64,000 nucleotides of DNA from Lacisediminihabitans sp046156175. GTDB taxonomy: Bacteria; Actinomycetota; Actinomycetes; Actinomycetales; Microbacteriaceae. The DNA lies in the NCBI RefSeq assembly GCF_046156175.1, contig NZ_JAYLVL010000003.1, positions 310,001-374,000 of the forward strand, written 5' to 3'. Below are positions 14,589 to 22,836 of this stretch, piece by piece. The first letter of the stretch is position 1; each line of letters starts with the position of its first letter. Under the pieces are notes generated by a model that ran no database searches, was not told the DNA's origin, and saw nothing but the letters and a program-made list of their open reading frames with translations. The position numbers and the translations under genes are program-made.

Positions 14589-15698
14589 TTATTCGCTCTG
14601 GTCGCGCTTACGCCACTTGATGCCGGCGTTGATGAAGCCGTCGAGGTCCCCGTCGAAGACCGCCGTCGGGTTGTTGACCTCGTAGTCCGTGCGCAGGTCC
14701 TTCACCATCTGGTACGGCGCCAGCACGTAACTGCGCATCTGGTCGCCCCAACTCGCGGTGATCACACCGGCGAGCTCCTTCTTCTGGGCGGCCTCGCGCT
14801 CCCGTTCGATGAGAAGCAGCCGGGATTGCAGCACCCGCATGGCGGCAGCCCGGTTCTGGATCTGGCTCTTCTCGTTCTGCATCGACACCACGGTGCCGGT
14901 GGGGATGTGGGTGATGCGCACGGCAGAGTCCGTGGTGTTCACCGACTGGCCGCCGGGGCCGCTCGAGCGGAAGACATCCACGCGGATGTCGCCCTCGGGC
15001 ACCTCGATCACGTCGGTGGTCTCGATCAGCGGAATCACCTCGACCGCAGCGAAGCTGGTCTGCCGCTTGCCCGCGGAGTTGAACGGACTCATGCGGACGA
15101 GACGATGCGTGCCGGCCTCGACGCTCATCGTGCCGAAGGCGTAGGGCGCGTCGACCTCGATGGTCGTCGACTTGATTCCGGCCTCTTCGGCGTAGCTCGT
15201 GTCGAGCACCTTCGCCGGGTAGTTGTGCTGCTCTGCCCAGCGGAGGTACATGCGCATCAGCATTTCGGCGAAGTCCGAAGCATCCACTCCCCCGGCGCCG
15301 GCCCGGATGGTGAGCACGGCGGCGCGCGAGTCGAACTCGCCGTTGAGCAGAGTCTGCACTTCCAGCTCACCGAGCAGCTTCTGGATGCTGGAGAGTTCGG
15401 CCTCTGCATCGGCCGCAGCCGACGCATCCTCTTCCTCATTGGCGAGCTCGACCATGATCTCGAGATCATCGAGCCGGCTCTGGATGCTCACGATCTTTGC
15501 GAGCTCTGCCTGGCGGTGACTGAGGTCGGAGGTGATCTTCTGGGCCTTGTCGGTGTCGTCCCAGAGGTCGGGCACACCGGCCTGCTCGCTCAGGTCCGCG
15601 ATCTCACGCTGGAGTTTCTCCACGCCGACGACGGCGCGGATGTCCGCGAAGGTCGAGCGGAGTGCGGCGATCTGTTCAGAAAAATCGAGCTCGTCCAT
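14589..15698 (-). CDS. prfB: Peptide chain release factor 2
   Basis: A 369-residue class I release factor. The stop-codon recognition tripeptide is SPF (LVRMSPFNSAGKRQTSF), which defines RF2 and UGA/UAA recognition; the peptidyl-hydrolysis motif is GGQ (SSGPGGQSVNTTDSA). The start MDELDFSEQ at 15698 fits the RF2 family; a much longer in-frame open stretch upstream lies antisense to the MFS gene and is rejected. The reading frame is continuous, with no in-frame UGA near codon 25, so the programmed +1 frameshift seen in E. coli prfB is absent. Confidence 0.96.
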   Translation of the reverse strand: MDELDFSEQIAALRSTFADIRAVVGVEKLQREIADLSEQAGVPDLWDDTDKAQKITSDLSHRQAELAKIVSIQSRLDDLEIMVELANEEEDASAAADAEAELSSIQKLLGELEVQTLLNGEFDSRAAVLTIRAGAGGVDASDFAEMLMRMYLRWAEQHNYPAKVLDTSYAEEAGIKSTTIEVDAPYAFGTMSVEAGTHRLVRMSPFNSAGKRQTSFAAVEVIPLIETTDVIEVPEGDIRVDVFRSSGPGGQSVNTTDSAVRITHIPTGTVVSMQNEKSQIQNRAAAMRVLQSRLLLIEREREAAQKKELAGVITASWGDQMRSYVLAPYQMVKDLRTDYEVNNPTAVFDGDLDGFINAGIKWRKRDQSE

Positions 15699-15758
15699 AT
15701 CGCCGTCAAGACTACCGGGTGCGGGCCTTCGCCCCCTGAGCGGGTAGCCTCGAAGGCG

Positions 15759-17003
15759 ATGAGCAGCAGCGAGCCGGACTTCAGTTTCCGCTCGATCGCG
15801 TTGCCGGCCATCCTGCCGACGCTGCTGTTCTCGGTGGGCGAGGGCGCCATCATCCCGGTCATCCCGCAGGTGGCCGACAACCTCGGAGCATCGCTCGCGG
15901 TCGCCGGAGTCATCGCCTCGATGATCCTGCTCGGCGAGCTCTTCGGCGACATTCCGAGCGGGTGGATCGTCAGCCGCATCGGCGAACGCACCGCCATGAT
16001 CTACGCGGCACTCCTCTCCATCGTCGGGCTGGTGACCGCCCTCGCGGCACCCAACCCCTGGATCCTCGGCCTCGGCATCTTCGCCATCGGCCTCTCCACC
16101 GCCGTCTTCGCACTGGCCCGCCACGCGTTCATGACCAGCTTCGTGCCGCGTGCCTTTCGCGCCAGGGCGCTGTCGACTCTCGGCGGTACCTTCCGTCTCG
16201 GCTATTTCATCGGCCCCTTCGTGGCGGCGGCGGTGATCCATCTCTCCGGCTCGACCCAGTCGGTCTTCTGGGTGCACATCGTGTGCTGTGTGGCGGCAGC
16301 GGCCTCACTGCTTCTGCTGCGTGATCCGGTCGAGTCGATCGCCGAACGCAGATCGCAGACATCCGAGCGAGCGGGAACGGTGTTCGTCGCCGCGGAATCG
16401 GTGGGTCTGTTCCGCACGATCTGGGCCTCCCGGGCCGTGCTGTCGGGGCTCGGAACCGGAGCGGCCCTTGTCGGGGCGATGCGGGCGAGCCGCCAGGTGA
16501 TCCTGCCCCTCTGGGCGGTGAGCATCGGGATCCCGGATGCCCAGACGGCCCTGATCATCGGTGCGGCCGGGGCTCTCGACTTCGGCCTCTTCTATGTGAG
16601 TGGCCAGATCATGGACCGTTTCGGTCGGTTGTGGAGCGCCCTGCCTTCGATGATCGGACTCGGCGTCGGACACCTCGCGCTCGCGGTCACGCATGACCTC
16701 GCCACTGCCGTGCCGTGGTTCATCGCCTCCGCCCTCTTCATGTCGATCGCGAACGGGCTCGGAAGCGGCATCCTCATGACCCTGGGAGCCGACCTCGCGG
16801 ACCAGAGGAATCCGGCACCGTTCCTCGGAGCGTGGCGATTCACCGGGGATGCCGGAAGCGCGGTCTCGCCCCTCGCGCTCTCGGCGCTCACCGCCGCTGT
16901 CTCGATCTCCTTCGCCAGCGGTGTCCTGGGGATCGTCGGCCTCGTCGGGGCGGGCGTGCTGCTGCGCTACGTGCCGCGTTACGCCCCGCGTCGCCCACGC
17001 TGA
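15759..17003 (+). CDS. MFS transporter
   Basis: A 414-residue protein with about 12 predicted transmembrane helices. It has the signature loop between helices 2 and 3 (GDIPSGWIVSRIGERTAM) and a long cytosolic central loop near 185-215 with SIAERRSQTSERA. The start at ATG 15759 lies 60 bp from prfB, which is divergent. Its 3' end overlaps the converging J-domain gene by 25 bp. The substrate cannot be told; drug/proton antiport is the commonest role of this subtype. Confidence 0.85.
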   Translation: MSSSEPDFSFRSIALPAILPTLLFSVGEGAIIPVIPQVADNLGASLAVAGVIASMILLGELFGDIPSGWIVSRIGERTAMIYAALLSIVGLVTALAAPNPWILGLGIFAIGLSTAVFALARHAFMTSFVPRAFRARALSTLGGTFRLGYFIGPFVAAAVIHLSGSTQSVFWVHIVCCVAAAASLLLLRDPVESIAERRSQTSERAGTVFVAAESVGLFRTIWASRAVLSGLGTGAALVGAMRASRQVILPLWAVSIGIPDAQTALIIGAAGALDFGLFYVSGQIMDRFGRLWSALPSMIGLGVGHLALAVTHDLATAVPWFIASALFMSIANGLGSGILMTLGADLADQRNPAPFLGAWRFTGDAGSAVSPLALSALTAAVSISFASGVLGIVGLVGAGVLLRYVPRYAPRRPR

Positions 17004-17614
17004 GCAGCGCTGTCGGTGAGCCTGCCCCGCCGACTGCGACCGATCACGACCAGCGCGATCACCGGAGCGAGCAGGATCTCGAGCGCGACGAGCGACCCGA
17101 ACGAGGCGATCGTGACCGCGACCGCGGCGTTGATCGCACCGAAGACGAGGGTGCCGACCAGCGCGGCCTGCCTGCTCGTGCGGGCGAAGGCGATGGCGCA
17201 GAAGTCGAGGGGAACGAGCAAGAGCAGATTCCACGGCGAGAGCGGCAGGGTGCCGCCGATGAAACAGAACACGCTGGCCACGACCAACAGGAAGGTCCAG
17301 ATGATCGTCGCGCCGCTGCGACGCGGCACATAACGCGGGGCGGGAACCGAGGTGTACACGAGCGACTCGGTGATGCGCGGAGCCGACGCGGATCCGGCGG
17401 CTCCCACCCGCTCCGCCGCCAGCCGCAGCAGCAGGTTGCGCGCCTCGGTGACCCGGATGAACTCGGCGGCCGCCGCGCGCGATTCGGCGGCAGAGGCACC
17501 CGTGAATCGGTCGGGGTGCGACATCCGCGCCCGTTGCTTGAATGCCCGCTCGATCTCCGGCGGCAGCGCCTCCGCGCTCACGCCGAGCAGCTGGGCAGCT
17601 TCGGCCGAGGTCAC
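16979..17614 (-). CDS. Membrane-anchored J-domain protein
   Basis: A 211-residue protein with an N-terminal J-domain (residues 1-70) carrying the HPD tripeptide at 33-35 (ARMSHPDRF), followed by hydrophobic segments near 112-130, 133-150 and 155-195, and a basic C-terminus. The GTG start at 17614 overlaps the stop of the upstream flavoprotein gene (GTGA), so the two are likely co-translated. J-domains stimulate DnaK-type Hsp70 ATPase; a membrane anchor would recruit DnaK to the membrane. It is not the canonical DnaJ (no glycine-rich or zinc domain). Confidence 0.78.
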   Translation of the reverse strand: MTSAEAAQLLGVSAEALPPEIERAFKQRARMSHPDRFTGASAAESRAAAAEFIRVTEARNLLLRLAAERVGAAGSASAPRITESLVYTSVPAPRYVPRRSGATIIWTFLLVVASVFCFIGGTLPLSPWNLLLLVPLDFCAIAFARTSRQAALVGTLVFGAINAAVAVTIASFGSLVALEILLAPVIALVVIGRSRRGRLTDSAAQRGRRGA

Positions 17615-18789
17615 GAGCCGAACACCCGGAGAGCGCGACTCAGGAGAGGGCGGGAAAGGATGCCGCCGAGCGTCTTGGTGCCGTCGCAGACGGCGAGGAA
17701 GAGCCTCATGCCCGTGCCGGTATAGGCGAGTGCGAGGTGCACGAGACGGGGATGCCTCTCGAAGAACCGTAGAAGGCGCTCGCCGGCCCGGATGTCCGGA
17801 TCGAGCTGCTCGCGGATCCTCTCGGTGTACTCGTGCAGTGCCCGGTCGCGGCCGTGAGCGGCGGCCGCGGCGGCCTCCCCTGCCCAGCATCCGGACCGGA
17901 GCGCGTAGGACAGGCCCTCGCGGGTCCACGGGTCGAGCAGGCCGGCGGCATCACCCGCCACGAGCACGGAGCCGCGCCGCAGCGGTGAATCCGAGGCTCT
18001 CCACTGGGTGAGATGACCGCTCGACCGCTCGGTCTCGAGGCCGTCGAGACCGACGGTGTGCAGCCAGGCGTCGAGGTAGTCGCGAGTCTGTTGCGGTTCG
18101 CCCCTGGCCTGGATGACACCGACCGTGAGCACCTTCTCCTTGGGGAACACCCACGCGTAGCTGCCGGCAGCGGCGCCCCAGTCGAAGGCGATCACGCCGT
18201 CATAGTCCGGCGACTGTGGTGTTCTCGTGAGCTCCAGCTCGAGCGCGAGATCGGTGCCGCGATTCCGCACCCCCACGTAGCGACCGATCCGGCCGCTCGT
18301 TCCATCGGCTCCCACCACGACGCGGGCGCGAATCAGGGCACCGTCCGTCGTCACGGTGACGAGGCCATCCGCCTCCTCCACCGCCTTGACGACCACCGCA
18401 TCGCGAAACGTCACTCCCCCGGCGACGGCTGCCTTCACGAGCGCGTCATCGAATCTCTCGCGCTGCACGAGGGCGAGAAACGGCAGGCCGCGGCGATAGG
18501 ACTTCTGCGCCCCGCCACGAAGGGAGAACCGCACCTCGCTCACCCGCTGCTCGACCATCGGCAGCACCGAGGGCGGCAGGTGGGCGAGGGAGATGCCGAT
18601 GAGCCCCCCACCGCAGGTCTTGTAGCGGGGAAACCGCGCGCGATCGACCAGCAGAACGGATGCCCCGCCCTCGGCCGCGACCCGGGCCGCGGACGACCCC
18701 GCGGGGCCGGCTCCGACCACGAGCACATCCCAGATGACGTCGGGCGAAGCATCGTCATCACGCGTTGCGCGAGCGCCGGCATCCTCCAT
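17611..18789 (-). CDS. Geranylgeranyl-reductase-family FAD oxidoreductase
   Basis: A 392-residue flavoprotein with an N-terminal GAGPAGSSAARVAA FAD motif, the KTCGGGLIG segment typical of the ChlP/geranylgeranyl reductase family, ADGTSGRIGR, and the second FAD motif VLVAGDAAGLLDPWTREGLSYALRSG. Family members saturate isoprenoid chains; in actinobacteria one member (MenJ) reduces a menaquinone side-chain double bond, which is the most plausible role here. No menaquinone genes are adjacent. It is coupled with the J-domain gene downstream. Confidence 0.8.
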   Translation of the reverse strand: MEDAGARATRDDDASPDVIWDVLVVGAGPAGSSAARVAAEGGASVLLVDRARFPRYKTCGGGLIGISLAHLPPSVLPMVEQRVSEVRFSLRGGAQKSYRRGLPFLALVQRERFDDALVKAAVAGGVTFRDAVVVKAVEEADGLVTVTTDGALIRARVVVGADGTSGRIGRYVGVRNRGTDLALELELTRTPQSPDYDGVIAFDWGAAAGSYAWVFPKEKVLTVGVIQARGEPQQTRDYLDAWLHTVGLDGLETERSSGHLTQWRASDSPLRRGSVLVAGDAAGLLDPWTREGLSYALRSGCWAGEAAAAAAHGRDRALHEYTERIREQLDPDIRAGERLLRFFERHPRLVHLALAYTGTGMRLFLAVCDGTKTLGGILSRPLLSRALRVFGS

Positions 18790-18848
18790 AAATCCCGACA
18801 GTACCCCAGCTGCAACCCGGTCGAGCGCGTCGCCCCTAAGCTCTCAGC

Positions 18849-19601
18849 ATGATCCCCGCTGGCAACGTTCTCACCTTCGCGCTCGCCGCTCTCGGCCTGA
18901 TGCTGATCCCGGGTCCGAGCGTGCTGTTCGTGATCGGCCGGTCGCTCGCGCTCGGCAGGATCGGTGGACTCCTCAGCGTGGCCGGCAACGCCGCGGGAGC
19001 ACTCGTGATCGCCGCCGCCGTCGCCCTCGGGGTCGGGGTGATCGTGGAGCAATCGATCGTGCTGTTCACCGCCATCAAGATCGTCGGAGCGCTCTACCTC
19101 GTCTTCCTCGGCATCCAGGCGATCCGTCACCGCAACGATGTGCACGCCGAGACCACAGAGCCCCGCCGACCGCGCAGCGCCCGACGGATGCTCGCGGAGG
19201 GCTTCGTCGTGGGAGTCTCCAACCCCAAGACCATCGTCTTCCTCGTCGCCGTGCTTCCGCAGTTCGTGGACTACGCGCTCGGAGGCATCCCTCTGCAGCT
19301 CGCGACCCTCGGGGCGGTCTTCGTGGCGATCGCCCTGGTCAGCGACAGCGTGTGGGCACTCGTCGCTGGCTCGGTGCGGCAGTGGTTCGCTCGGTCGCCG
19401 AGACGCATCGGAAGGCTGGGCGCCGCCGGTGGGGTCATGATGATCGGGCTCGGCGCGGCGGTGCTGTTCGGGGGTCCAGCGCGGAATAGCGCCCTGCTGG
19501 GGCTGGACCGGGATCAGCCGAACACCGACCGTGCCACCGCGGTCACCTCGAGGCGGATGCCCTCGGGCAGCAGCAGCGACACCACCGGAGGGCGCCAGTA
19601 G
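18849..19601 (+). CDS. LysE/RhtB-family amino-acid exporter
   Basis: A 250-residue protein with the family's opening AALGLMLIPGPSVLFVIGRSLALG and about six hydrophobic segments, plus VGVSNPKTIVFLVAVLPQF in the middle. Typical members are 205-215 residues long. The last 35 or so residues are polar, have no membrane character and lie antisense to the end of a tad gene (88-bp overlap), suggesting an ancestral stop was lost. Probably exports an amino acid or similar small metabolite. Confidence 0.83.
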   Translation: MIPAGNVLTFALAALGLMLIPGPSVLFVIGRSLALGRIGGLLSVAGNAAGALVIAAAVALGVGVIVEQSIVLFTAIKIVGALYLVFLGIQAIRHRNDVHAETTEPRRPRSARRMLAEGFVVGVSNPKTIVFLVAVLPQFVDYALGGIPLQLATLGAVFVAIALVSDSVWALVAGSVRQWFARSPRRIGRLGAAGGVMMIGLGAAVLFGGPARNSALLGLDRDQPNTDRATAVTSRRMPSGSSSDTTGGRQ

Positions 19602-19960
19602 GCGGAGAGCTCCACGGTGGCACTGCGGCCGTCCGTGGTGCCGGCCGATTCCAGGCGCAACGCCTCGAGACGATCGTGGGGCACGGTGTCGAGGTAGTCC
19701 GTAACGGCAGACCGTACCTGCGCGGAACTCAGGCTCGGGCGTGGGGCGCCAGCGGTGACCGACACGTCGTCGAGGGCGAAGGCCTCCGCGCCGACGAGGG
19801 CCGCGCCATCCGCCACCGTGAAGAGGCGTTTGCGCTCGAGGTAGAGGGAGGTCGCGGCGACGACGAGCAGGATCAGCACCAGCGAGAGGAACCCGTAGAA
19901 GATGGTGAGCGGCAGGAGCGATCCCTCCTCCCCCTTCAACCGCTCCAGTGGTGCTCTCAC
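19514..19960 (-). CDS. TadG/Rv3654c-like pilus-locus protein
   Basis: A 148-residue protein from GTG 19960, overlapping the preceding gene (GTGA). It starts with a short basic segment and EEGSLLPLTIFYGFLSLVLILLVVAATSLYLERKR, the single N-terminal membrane helix and 'ADGAALVGAEAF' stretch seen in TadE/TadG-like and Rv3654c-like proteins. The remainder is extracellular. It is the last gene of the tad operon and is a probable minor pilin or assembly protein. A longer frame from 20110 would run far into the upstream gene. Confidence 0.72.
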   Translation of the reverse strand: MRAPLERLKGEEGSLLPLTIFYGFLSLVLILLVVAATSLYLERKRLFTVADGAALVGAEAFALDDVSVTAGAPRPSLSSAQVRSAVTDYLDTVPHDRLEALRLESAGTTDGRSATVELSAYWRPPVVSLLLPEGIRLEVTAVARSVFG

Positions 19961-20433
19961 GGCGCACCCCAGAACCGGGAGACCCGTTCGGTCGCGGTCG
20001 ACCGGAGCGGCACCGCCGCAGGGCCACCAGCCGAGAGGACGGACGGCACGAGCGGAAGACCAACGGAGACCTCGACCGAGATCGTGACTGCGGCCCGGCG
20101 CCGGAGGCACTCGGAGGCCTGGGGTGAGCAGGAGATCGAGACGCTCGCGGTCGAGGAATCGATGCCGTAGTCGGCGAGCGCGAATCGGATCGCCCGATCG
20201 GCCTCGGCTTCGGCACTGTGGGTATCGGGTGCTTGCACATAGACCCGCACCGCCTGGCGAGCGGCCCCCTCCACGGCGAGGGATGCGGCCTGCAGGGCGG
20301 ACATCGTCAGCACGAGGTAGACCAGGGGCAGCAACAGGATCAGGCCGGCCGTGACGAACTCGAGGGAGGCCGTGCCCTCCTCAGCACGTATCGCATCACC
20401 CATCGCACTATGGAATCGTCTCCACAGCCGCAT
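19957..20433 (-). CDS. TadE-like pseudopilin 2
   Basis: A 158-residue protein with a short basic N-terminus, the TadE-type segment EEGTASLEFVTAGLILLLPLVYLVLTMSALQAA (E followed by the hydrophobic helix) and a periplasmic/extracellular remainder with one CSPQASEC cysteine pair. TadE-like proteins are minor pilins processed by a prepilin peptidase. The start overlaps the upstream tad gene by 26 bp. The N-terminal methionine used may be either of the first two (residues 1 or 11). Confidence 0.78.
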   Translation of the reverse strand: MRLWRRFHSAMGDAIRAEEGTASLEFVTAGLILLLPLVYLVLTMSALQAASLAVEGAARQAVRVYVQAPDTHSAEAEADRAIRFALADYGIDSSTASVSISCSPQASECLRRRAAVTISVEVSVGLPLVPSVLSAGGPAAVPLRSTATERVSRFWGAP

Positions 20434-20806
20434 GACCGCTCACCTCCAGCCCACCATCGAGGCCGAACAGGCCGATGAGCGGCAGGGGCGCGCGCACGGT
20501 GACGATCGCCGCCGAATGTCCGAGATAGCGTCCATAGCCGGCCGTCACGTCGGTCGCATAGCCGGGCCCGATGGCCGAGGAGATCAGGTCCCGGGATCGC
20601 GCGGCCCCCTCCCCGAGCGAGCTGTCGGCGAGGGCGGCGAACCTGGCGCCCTCGGATGCCGCGTCGAGCACCGTGTTGCGGATGTGCAGCGCCAGCGCGA
20701 GCTGCATCACCGAGAGGGTGAGCACCGTGAGCAGCGCACCCACCATCACGAATTCGGCGACGGCCGAACCGGCCTCGTTGCGCGCGAGGGATCGCAGGCG
20801 GTACAC
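20408..20806 (-). CDS. TadE-like pseudopilin 1
   Basis: A 132-residue protein from GTG 20806 with NEAGSAVAEFVMVGALLTVLTLSVMQLALAL, the TadE N-terminal signature (glycine-alanine-glutamate then a hydrophobic helix), and IRNTVLDAASEGARFAALAD, a conserved TadE segment. It lies 17 bp after the 58-residue pilin-like gene and overlaps the second TadE-like gene by 26 bp, so it is co-transcribed within the tad operon. Confidence 0.82.
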   Translation of the reverse strand: MYRLRSLARNEAGSAVAEFVMVGALLTVLTLSVMQLALALHIRNTVLDAASEGARFAALADSSLGEGAARSRDLISSAIGPGYATDVTAGYGRYLGHSAAIVTVRAPLPLIGLFGLDGGLEVSGHAAVETIP

Positions 20807-20823
20807 GGTGACGGCTCCGCGAG

Positions 20824-21000
20824 TCAGAAGCCGGTGACGCGCTGGATGGCCTGCTGGAACACCGCACTGAGCGCCGGGCCGGCAAGACCCCAGATGATGA
20901 TCACGAGGCCGGCGGTCATCAGCGTGATGAGGACCCAGCCCGGCACATCGCCCCGCTCATCCCCCAATGCGCCTTGGAATCGTTCGCGGAGCCTGTTCAT
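20824..21000 (-). CDS. Short pilin-like membrane protein of the tad locus (58 residues)
   Basis: A 58-residue protein reading from ATG 21000: basic N-terminus MNRLRERFQGALGDERGDV, one hydrophobic helix (VLITLMTAGLVIIIWGLAG) and a short amphipathic end QQAIQRVTGF. Size, layout and position after tadC and before the tadE genes are those of the major Flp/TadA-type pilin or the DUF4244-type protein of actinobacterial tad loci, though the sequence does not show the usual Flp EY motif. AAAGGA lies nine bases before the ATG. It is too short for most open-reading-frame cut-offs. Confidence 0.75.
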   Translation of the reverse strand: MNRLRERFQGALGDERGDVPGWVLITLMTAGLVIIIWGLAGPALSAVFQQAIQRVTGF

Positions 21001-21031
21001 GATGGATGGTCCTTTCGTGAGGTGATCGCTG

Positions 21032-21979
21032 TCAGAGCCCGAATTGCAGCACGAAGATGCCCGGATAGATCGCGAAGACGATGGTCACCGGCAGGATGAG
21101 GAACACCAGCGGCACCAACATTGCGACTTCTTTCCTGCCCGCGACCTCGAGGAGCTCCCGCTTGGCATCGTCGCGTGCATCCTGGGCCTGGGCGCGCAGC
21201 ACCTCGGCGAGCGGGGTGCCTCGCTCCAGGGCGCCGGTCACCTGGTCGACGCAGCGGGTGAGAGCGGGCAAGCGGATGCCGGAGGCGAGAGCGTCGAGCG
21301 ACTCGGCGAGGGGCACCCCGGTGTTGACGACTGTGACGACGGCCGCGAGCTCGGCTGCAAGCTCGCCGCGGCTGACCCTGCCGACCCGCCGAAGGGCATC
21401 GAGGATGCCCTCGCCCGCCGAGAGGCTGAGGGTGAGGAATTCCAACACCGTCGGAAGCTCGGCGGTGATCCGCGCAAGGCGCTTCACGGCCGCCCGGTGC
21501 AGCATCCGGTCGCAGAGCACGATGCCGGATATCGCTGAGATGACCACGATGGCGCCGACCAGGGCTGGGGCGATCGGGCGCACGCGAGCGAACGCCAGGG
21601 GCGCGACCAGTCCGAGAAGCGCGGCGCCGATGCCCCACGCCAACTGGCGGGATCGAAAGGCCTCCACAGTGAGGGGCGACGATGATTGCCGCAAGCGCAG
21701 CTCGATGGTGGCTCCTCCGCCGAGCGCAGAGCCGAGCAGGGTTCGGAGCCGTTCGAATGCCGGGCCGAACAGCGCTCCGACGACCGGGAGCGGGTCGACG
21801 GTGCGGCGGCCGAGAAGCTCGCGGGCACCAGCCGAAACGTCGACGACGTAGGGCGCGACCCTGGCGGTGAGCCGCGGTCGGCTCAATCGGGGCACGAGAC
21901 TGGCGAGCGACCAGAGCCCGAGCCCCAGCCCGAGTCCGCAGAGCACCGCCCACCCGGAGAGTGCGTCTAGGCGAACCAT
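21032..21979 (-). CDS. tadC: Type II/IV secretion F-domain protein TadC
   Basis: A 315-residue membrane protein with hydrophobic segments near 12-32, 115-160 and 285-315 flanking the T2SSF domain (LEFLTLSLSAGEGILDALRRVG and RGTPLAEVLRAQAQDARDDAKRELLEVAGRKEVAMLVPLVFLILPVTIVFAIYPG), both classic TadC motifs. It starts at ATG 21979 and overlaps tadB by 13 bp. TadB and TadC form the inner-membrane platform on which the TadA ATPase assembles pilin. Confidence 0.87.
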   Translation of the reverse strand: MVRLDALSGWAVLCGLGLGLGLWSLASLVPRLSRPRLTARVAPYVVDVSAGARELLGRRTVDPLPVVGALFGPAFERLRTLLGSALGGGATIELRLRQSSSPLTVEAFRSRQLAWGIGAALLGLVAPLAFARVRPIAPALVGAIVVISAISGIVLCDRMLHRAAVKRLARITAELPTVLEFLTLSLSAGEGILDALRRVGRVSRGELAAELAAVVTVVNTGVPLAESLDALASGIRLPALTRCVDQVTGALERGTPLAEVLRAQAQDARDDAKRELLEVAGRKEVAMLVPLVFLILPVTIVFAIYPGIFVLQFGL

Positions 21980-22836
21980 CGGCGCTCCTCCGGGAAACGG
22001 CCGAGAGCGAGCATCAGGCGGTACGCGATCACCGTCACGAAGAGGCCCCCGACGATCAGCAGCGCTCCCCCGGCGGTGTTGTAGGCAGCGGCGGCCTCGG
22101 GCCGGGTGGCAAGCAACACGAGGATGACCCACGGTGCCGCGACCCCGAGCCGGGCGGCATTCACCACCCACGACTGGCGTGCCTCCACCTCGGAGCGGAT
22201 GGCTGCCTCCTGTCGCAGATAGGACGACAGGTTGCGCAGCACTGTCGTCAGCTCGCTCCCCCCGACCTCGCGCGACATCCGAAGCGTCTCGAGGATTCGG
22301 TCGGCCACCGGGTCAGCAAGCCGGTCCTTGAGCGCATCGAGGCTCAGGCCGAAATTCCCGGTGGCCCGATAGTCCCGTGCGAACTCCGAGAACGCGTCTC
22401 TGGTCGGCGCCGGCCCGGTGTGAGCGAGGGTCACGACGCTGTCCGGCAGCGCGAGTCCCGAGCGCACCGCCGAGACGAGATGGTCGACGATGTCGGGCCA
22501 GAGCACCCTGGCCGCCCGCCGGCGCGAACGGACCCGCCACTGGATCATCGCGAGCGGGAGAGCGAGGGCGCCAGCCCCGGCGATCAACGAGATCGCCATG
22601 ACCGGAACGAGGGCGAAGCTGAGAGCCGCAATCGCAAGGCCGCCGACCACGGAAACCACGCCGACCGCCGTGAGCGACACCGACGGCAAGCCGGCCCGGG
22701 CGAGTCTCTGGCGCAGGAATCCGCCTGCGCTTCGCGACCGCGCACGCGCCCCTCCCGTCGCCGGCCAGGCGAAGGAAGAGACGATGAGCACCACCCCCAG
22801 GCCCAGCACCAAGCCGAGCACCACGGTGAGAGTCAT
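21967..22836 (-). CDS. tadB: Type II/IV secretion F-domain protein TadB
   Basis: A 289-residue membrane protein with hydrophobic segments at 2-22, 55-100, 230-250 and 258-280 around a T2SSF domain (VDHLVSAVRSGLALPDSVVTLAH; ILETLRMSREVGGSELTTVLRNLSSYLR). Start and stop overlap the neighbouring tad genes by 4 and 13 bp, so the three genes are coupled. It forms the pilus assembly platform with TadC. Confidence 0.86.
   Translation of the reverse strand: MTLTVVLGLVLGLGVVLIVSSFAWPATGGARARSRSAGGFLRQRLARAGLPSVSLTAVGVVSVVGGLAIAALSFALVPVMAISLIAGAGALALPLAMIQWRVRSRRRAARVLWPDIVDHLVSAVRSGLALPDSVVTLAHTGPAPTRDAFSEFARDYRATGNFGLSLDALKDRLADPVADRILETLRMSREVGGSELTTVLRNLSSYLRQEAAIRSEVEARQSWVVNAARLGVAAPWVILVLLATRPEAAAAYNTAGGALLIVGGLFVTVIAYRLMLALGRFPEERRWFA

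Noticed and set aside
14589..15698. Programmed frameshift in prfB
   Set aside because: No in-frame UGA lies near codon 25; the frame is continuous from MDELDF to the stop.
14826..15758. In-frame extension upstream of the MFS start at 15759
   Set aside because: It is antisense to prfB and has no membrane character; the MFS family starts near MSSSEPDFSF.
19960..20110. Upstream extension of the TadG-like gene
   Set aside because: It lies within the preceding TadE-like gene in another frame and gives no signal or pilin motif; the GTG at 19960 with its GTGA overlap fits the operon pattern.
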